Assembly (NCBI GenBank): GCA_002753135.1
Contig: PDZV01000009.1
Span: 1-64,000 of the forward strand
Direction: 5' to 3'
DNA from: Magnetococcales bacterium WMHbinv6
GTDB lineage: Bacteria; Pseudomonadota; Magnetococcia; Magnetococcales; Magnetaquicoccaceae
Length of the DNA stretch: 64,000 nucleotides
The position numbers and the translations under genes are program-made. Every line of letters begins with the position of its first letter. Positions within the stretch are counted from its first letter, which is position 1. The notes under the pieces were generated by a model. The model searched no databases and was not told where the DNA came from. It was given only the letters and a program-made list of their open reading frames with translations. This document shows positions 60,854-64,000 of the stretch, in pieces.

Positions 60854-62257
60854 ATGAAACATTTGCATATCATCGGTATCTGTGGCACGGCGATGGCCGG
60901 TCTGGCTGTGATGGCCAAAGAGCAGGGTTGGCTGGTGACCGGCTCCGACAACGGCATCTATCCCCCGATGAGTACCCTGTTGGCAGAAATTGGCATCCCG
61001 CTGCAGGAGGGGTTTCGCCTCGACAATCTGCAACCCCGTCCCGATCTGGTTCTGGTCGGCAACACCATCTCCCGCGGCAACGTCGAGTTGGAAGCGGTGA
61101 TGGATCAGGATATTCCCTACTGCTCCGGTGCCCAGTGGCTCTATGAACATGTGCTGGCCGGACGCCATGCGGTGGTGGCAACCGGCACACACGGCAAAAC
61201 CACCACCACCAGCCTGTTGGCCAAAGTCTGGCAGCAGGCCGGTTGGCAACCCGGTTTTTTGATCGGTGGCATTCCCCTTGACTTTGGTCGTGGTGCCCGC
61301 CTGCCGACGGGATCCTGGGTAGTGGTGGAAGGGGATGAATACGATACCGCCTTTTTCGATAAACGGCCAAAATTTCTGCACTATCGCCCCAAGACCCTGA
61401 TCATCAACAATCTGGAGTTTGATCACGCCGATATTTATCCCGATCTGGAGGCCATTCGTCGGCAGTTTCGCCTGTTGTTGCGCTCGGTTCCCGCCTCTGC
61501 CCATGTCATCGCCAACGGCGACGACCCGGAAGTGCGGGCTCTGTTGCCCTCGGCTTTCAGTCGGGTGATCACCTATGGCCTGCATGGAGACCATCCCTTT
61601 TCGGCCCAGCTGGAGAGTTCCGACGGCAGCGTCTGGACCTTGTTGCGTGAGGGCACCCCGTTGTTTACCGTCCGCTGGTCACTGTTGGGCGATCATAATG
61701 TCTATAACGGTCTGGCAACCGCCGCTGCCGCTTTGACGCACGGCATGCCGCATGCGGCGGTGCAAGCCGGTCTGGAAGGATTCCAGGGGGTGGCTCGGCG
61801 GATGCAGTTACGTTTTGAGGTGGGCGGTGTTGCCGTCTACGACGATTTTGCCCATCATCCGACCGCCATTGCCACCACCTTGGCCGGCTTGCGGGCCCGC
61901 ATCGGATCGGCTCGCCTGTGGGTGGTGGTGGAACCGCGCTCCAACACCATGCGCACCCGGGTGCATCAGGAGCGGCTGGCCCCCTCCTTCGCTTTGGCCG
62001 ACCATCTGATTCTGGCCCGTCCGCAAGCCCGTGGTCTGAGCCCGGAACAGATGCTGGATGTGGATGCCATCGTCGCCGAACGGTTGCAACGTCCCTCGCG
62101 CAGCGAAGCCCCCAGCGCCGCCACGGTCGCCAACGGCCATGAAGCGGTCAACCTGTTAAAACAGCATTGCCAGCCGGGTGATCACGTGGTTATCATGAGT
62201 AATGGCGGTTTTGATGGCATTCACCTCAAATTGCAGCAGGAGCTGTGCCCAACATGA
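60854..62257 (+). CDS. mpl: UDP-N-acetylmuramate:L-alanyl-gamma-D-glutamyl-meso-diaminopimelate ligase
   Basis: 467 residues of Mur ligase type. It opens 'MKHLHIIGICGTAMAGLAVM' and 'VTGSDNGIYPPMSTLL'; the ATP loop is 'VATGTHGKTTTTSLLAKVWQ', followed by 'VVVEGDEYDTAFFDKRPKFL' and 'VYDDFAHHPTAIATTLAGLR'. These are Mpl features rather than MurC. Mpl joins the recycled tripeptide released by AmpD to UDP-MurNAc. It overlaps yqgE by four bases (ATGA). Confidence 0.96.
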   Translation: MKHLHIIGICGTAMAGLAVMAKEQGWLVTGSDNGIYPPMSTLLAEIGIPLQEGFRLDNLQPRPDLVLVGNTISRGNVELEAVMDQDIPYCSGAQWLYEHVLAGRHAVVATGTHGKTTTTSLLAKVWQQAGWQPGFLIGGIPLDFGRGARLPTGSWVVVEGDEYDTAFFDKRPKFLHYRPKTLIINNLEFDHADIYPDLEAIRRQFRLLLRSVPASAHVIANGDDPEVRALLPSAFSRVITYGLHGDHPFSAQLESSDGSVWTLLREGTPLFTVRWSLLGDHNVYNGLATAAAALTHGMPHAAVQAGLEGFQGVARRMQLRFEVGGVAVYDDFAHHPTAIATTLAGLRARIGSARLWVVVEPRSNTMRTRVHQERLAPSFALADHLILARPQARGLSPEQMLDVDAIVAERLQRPSRSEAPSAATVANGHEAVNLLKQHCQPGDHVVIMSNGGFDGIHLKLQQELCPT

Positions 62258-62838
62258 TCTCGCGGCAGGGCATCACACCGGGTGTATACGGCCTGGCAGG
62301 AAAATTTTTAATTTCCATGCCCGGCCTGGAGGATCCCAACTTTGAGAAAACGGTATTGTTCGTCTGCACCCACAACAAATCCGGTGCCCTGGGTTTGGTA
62401 ATTAATCAATCCTATGCGGCAGATATGACGGAAATATTAACCCCCCTGGGCATGGAGTGGGGACGCCCGGAAGAACCGATCGTCCATCAAGGTGGACCGG
62501 TAGCCTTGGACCGGGGTTTTATGCTCTACGAAACGGATTTGGACTATCCCGGCCATGTGCGCATTTGCGACCAGATCTATCTGGGCACCAACCCGGATAT
62601 TTTACGCCACATGGTGCAGTCGGGCGATCATGGACGTTTTTTCTTTGCCTTGGGCTATTCCGGCTGGGCCAGCGGCCAGTTGGAAGAGGAACTGCGTGAC
62701 AATGTCTGGCTGGTCAGCTCTCTGGATCGGCAGATTCTCTTTGATGTACCGCTGGTCTCCCGCTGGGATTTGGCCATTCGCCATCTCGGCATCGATCCCA
62801 GCCGACTGGTAGAACCGCGTCGCGGTTTGATCCATTGA
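62254..62838 (+). CDS. yqgE: YqgE/AlgH-family protein
   Basis: 194 residues: 'LAGKFLISMPGLEDPNFEKT', 'VLFVCTHNKSGALGLVINQS', 'VHQGGPVALDRGFMLYET', 'FFFALGYSGWASGQLEEELR' and 'VSSLDRQILFDVP'. The UPF0301 family is widespread and its biochemical function is unknown; AlgH was named for an effect on alginate in Pseudomonas. The ATG at 62254 overlaps the mpl stop and has AGGAG 11 bases upstream; a GTG at 62245 is crowded against the same site. Confidence 0.94.
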   Translation: MISRQGITPGVYGLAGKFLISMPGLEDPNFEKTVLFVCTHNKSGALGLVINQSYAADMTEILTPLGMEWGRPEEPIVHQGGPVALDRGFMLYETDLDYPGHVRICDQIYLGTNPDILRHMVQSGDHGRFFFALGYSGWASGQLEEELRDNVWLVSSLDRQILFDVPLVSRWDLAIRHLGIDPSRLVEPRRGLIH

Positions 62839-62869
62839 CCGCACCTGCCTGCCGGGAGTCCCTGTTCCG

Positions 62870-64000
62870 GTGACGGATCTTTCCCCCTTTTCTCTGCACA
62901 TTGAAAAACTGGTGGCGCAAGGGTTTGGCCTGGGCTTTCACCAGGGCAAGGCGATTTTTGTCCCTTTTGCCGCCCCTGGCGACCAGATGCTGGTTGAAAT
63001 CAGCCGCCAGCAGGGTCGGCACGCCTTTGCCCGCTGTCGGCAGTTGTTGCAGCCGGGTCCGGCCCGCGTGGATCCGGGTTGTTCTCTCTTCAGCCGCTGC
63101 GGCGGCTGTCAGTTGCGCCATCTGCCGCCGGAACAGCAACGGCAGGAGAAAAGAGCCATCCTGCGCGAAACTTTGGACCGTTTTCCCAACTTAAGAGAGG
63201 TGCCCGTGGCCGCAACACTGGCCGACAGCGGACAACCCGATGGCTACCGCTGCCGGGCTGGCCTCAAGGTACGCTGGGTGGCTGATCGGCTGTTATTGGG
63301 CTTTTTTCAAACCGCTTCGCACAAAGTAGCCGATCTGGTCGACGGTTGCCCGGTGCTGGAGCCCTCTCTCAACGCCTGCCTTCTCCCCTTGCGCCAACTG
63401 ATCCCCCGTCTGTCGGTCAAAGATAAATTGCCGCAGGTGGATCTGGTCAGCGGTGAACAGGGAGTGGGAATGATTTTGCATCTGCTGGCCCCCTTGTCGG
63501 CGGCGGACCAGGGGCTGCTGCGCCAGTTTGCCAACGAACAGGCCCTGGCCCAACTGTGGCTGCAGCAAGGGCGCAAGCAGGGGTTGCAGCCGCTGCTGCG
63601 TCAGGCGGAGCTGTTTTATTCCCTGCACGGGCAGCGCCTTGTTTTCGAACCGGCAGATTTTATCCAGGCGCACCGCTCTGGCAACCGTCTGCTGGTGGAG
63701 CAGGTGATGCACTGGGCTGGCAAGGGTACGGTCGCCTGGGATCTTTTTTGTGGCATGGGCAATTTTACCGTCCCGCTGGCCAGCCGTTTTTCCCATCTCT
63801 TGGGGGTGGAGGGGTATGAACCGGTCTTGCAACGCACCCGGCGCAACCTGCAAGCCTCTGCCGCCCCCTCCTTTCGCCTGCTCGCCCTGGATCTGTTCCA
63901 GGAGAGCGCCCTGCAACGACTGCAGCAGGAAAAAGCCGCCGACCTGGTGGTGCTGGACCCTCCCCGCGAGGGGGCGCTGGCGCTGGTCAAATGGTTGTTG
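62870..64000 (+). CDS. RlmD/RumA-type 23S rRNA (uracil-C5) methyltransferase, cut by window end
   Basis: At least 377 residues, open to the last base. From the GTG at 62870 it begins 'VTDLSPFSLHIEKLVAQGFG', a TRAM-like start. A [4Fe-4S] motif C-x5-C-x2-C is visible ('DPGCSLFSRCGGCQLRHL'), with a later Cys in 'DGCPVLEP'. The SAM site is 'WDLFCGMGNFTVPLA' and the active-site region 'VVLDPPREGA'; the catalytic Cys lies just past the window. Family enzymes methylate uracil 5 in 23S rRNA (747 or 1939) or tRNA U54; the sequence here does not decide which. GGGAG lies about 11 bases upstream. The C-terminus is missing only because the window ends. Confidence 0.92.
   Translation, partial: MTDLSPFSLHIEKLVAQGFGLGFHQGKAIFVPFAAPGDQMLVEISRQQGRHAFARCRQLLQPGPARVDPGCSLFSRCGGCQLRHLPPEQQRQEKRAILRETLDRFPNLREVPVAATLADSGQPDGYRCRAGLKVRWVADRLLLGFFQTASHKVADLVDGCPVLEPSLNACLLPLRQLIPRLSVKDKLPQVDLVSGEQGVGMILHLLAPLSAADQGLLRQFANEQALAQLWLQQGRKQGLQPLLRQAELFYSLHGQRLVFEPADFIQAHRSGNRLLVEQVMHWAGKGTVAWDLFCGMGNFTVPLASRFSHLLGVEGYEPVLQRTRRNLQASAAPSFRLLALDLFQESALQRLQQEKAADLVVLDPPREGALALVKWLL

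Overview
This 64 kb window is ordinary chromosome of a free-living, motile, Gram-negative bacterium with roughly 55% GC. It holds about 57 protein genes. I found no rRNA, tRNA or CRISPR array and no intact mobile element. Outer-membrane genes (Lol, Mla, OmpA, TolC, YqgE), flagellar stator genes, a rquA-like quinone gene and a very rich set of signalling proteins fit a deep-branching alphaproteobacterium-like lineage. The Magnetococcales are my best guess, but that is an inference from gene style, not proof.

Layout. 1-7.8 kb: palindromic repeats, a ParB-like protein, a very large MHYT hybrid histidine kinase, and a SulP transporter fused to STAS and cyclic-nucleotide domains. 7.8-11.7 kb (minus): a compact set of rquA-like rhodoquinone methyltransferase, histone-deacetylase-like hydrolase, a low-complexity c-heme protein, and cobA. 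12-17.2 kb: small proteins, then a beta-lactamase/CAP fusion overlapping a Cache-GAF-HD-GYP protein. 17.4-23.2 kb (minus): a seven-gene, tightly overlapping operon (TIGR03032-like, thymidylate-synthase-like, HAD, ParB-like, dcd, membrane protein, yceF/maf) centred on deoxynucleotides. 23.3-28.1 kb: tatD, tcdA, an FNR-type regulator with an incomplete cysteine set, a PAS-HD-GYP-hemerythrin protein and a DedA protein. 28.2-32.2 kb: a stator region with motB-like and motA-like genes, an IS630 fragment, a palindromic element and a second motB-like gene. 32.4-38.3 kb: secA, an unusual metallo-beta-lactamase/cNMP protein, and an OmpA-family protein.

38.5-42.1 kb: an Mla-type lipid transport operon (MlaE, a degenerate MlaF, MlaD, a TPR lipoprotein). 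42.2-44.8 kb (minus): an HPt protein, an OmpR-type regulator, a lone receiver and tsaD. 45.1-64 kb (plus): a long run of housekeeping genes: lolA, yajQ, rimO, lolD, an M50 protease, trpS, rluB with a long repeat tail, pepN, a LolA-like protein, a DUF4160/DUF2442 pair, infA, parE, a TolC protein, a NifU-domain protein, ampD, mpl, yqgE, and a 23S rRNA uracil methyltransferase cut by the window end.

Themes. Three genes point to cyclic-di-GMP signalling (two HD-GYP proteins and YajQ) and two to cyclic-nucleotide input (SulP-cNMP, MBL-cNMP). Low-oxygen life is suggested by rquA, the FNR-type regulator and the hemerythrin sensor. ampD and mpl form a peptidoglycan-recycling pair. The most unusual items are the thymidylate-synthase-like operon, the MlaF-like ATPase that has lost nearly all its catalytic motifs, the two MotB-like proteins with non-canonical peptidoglycan-binding domains, and the MBL-cNMP protein.
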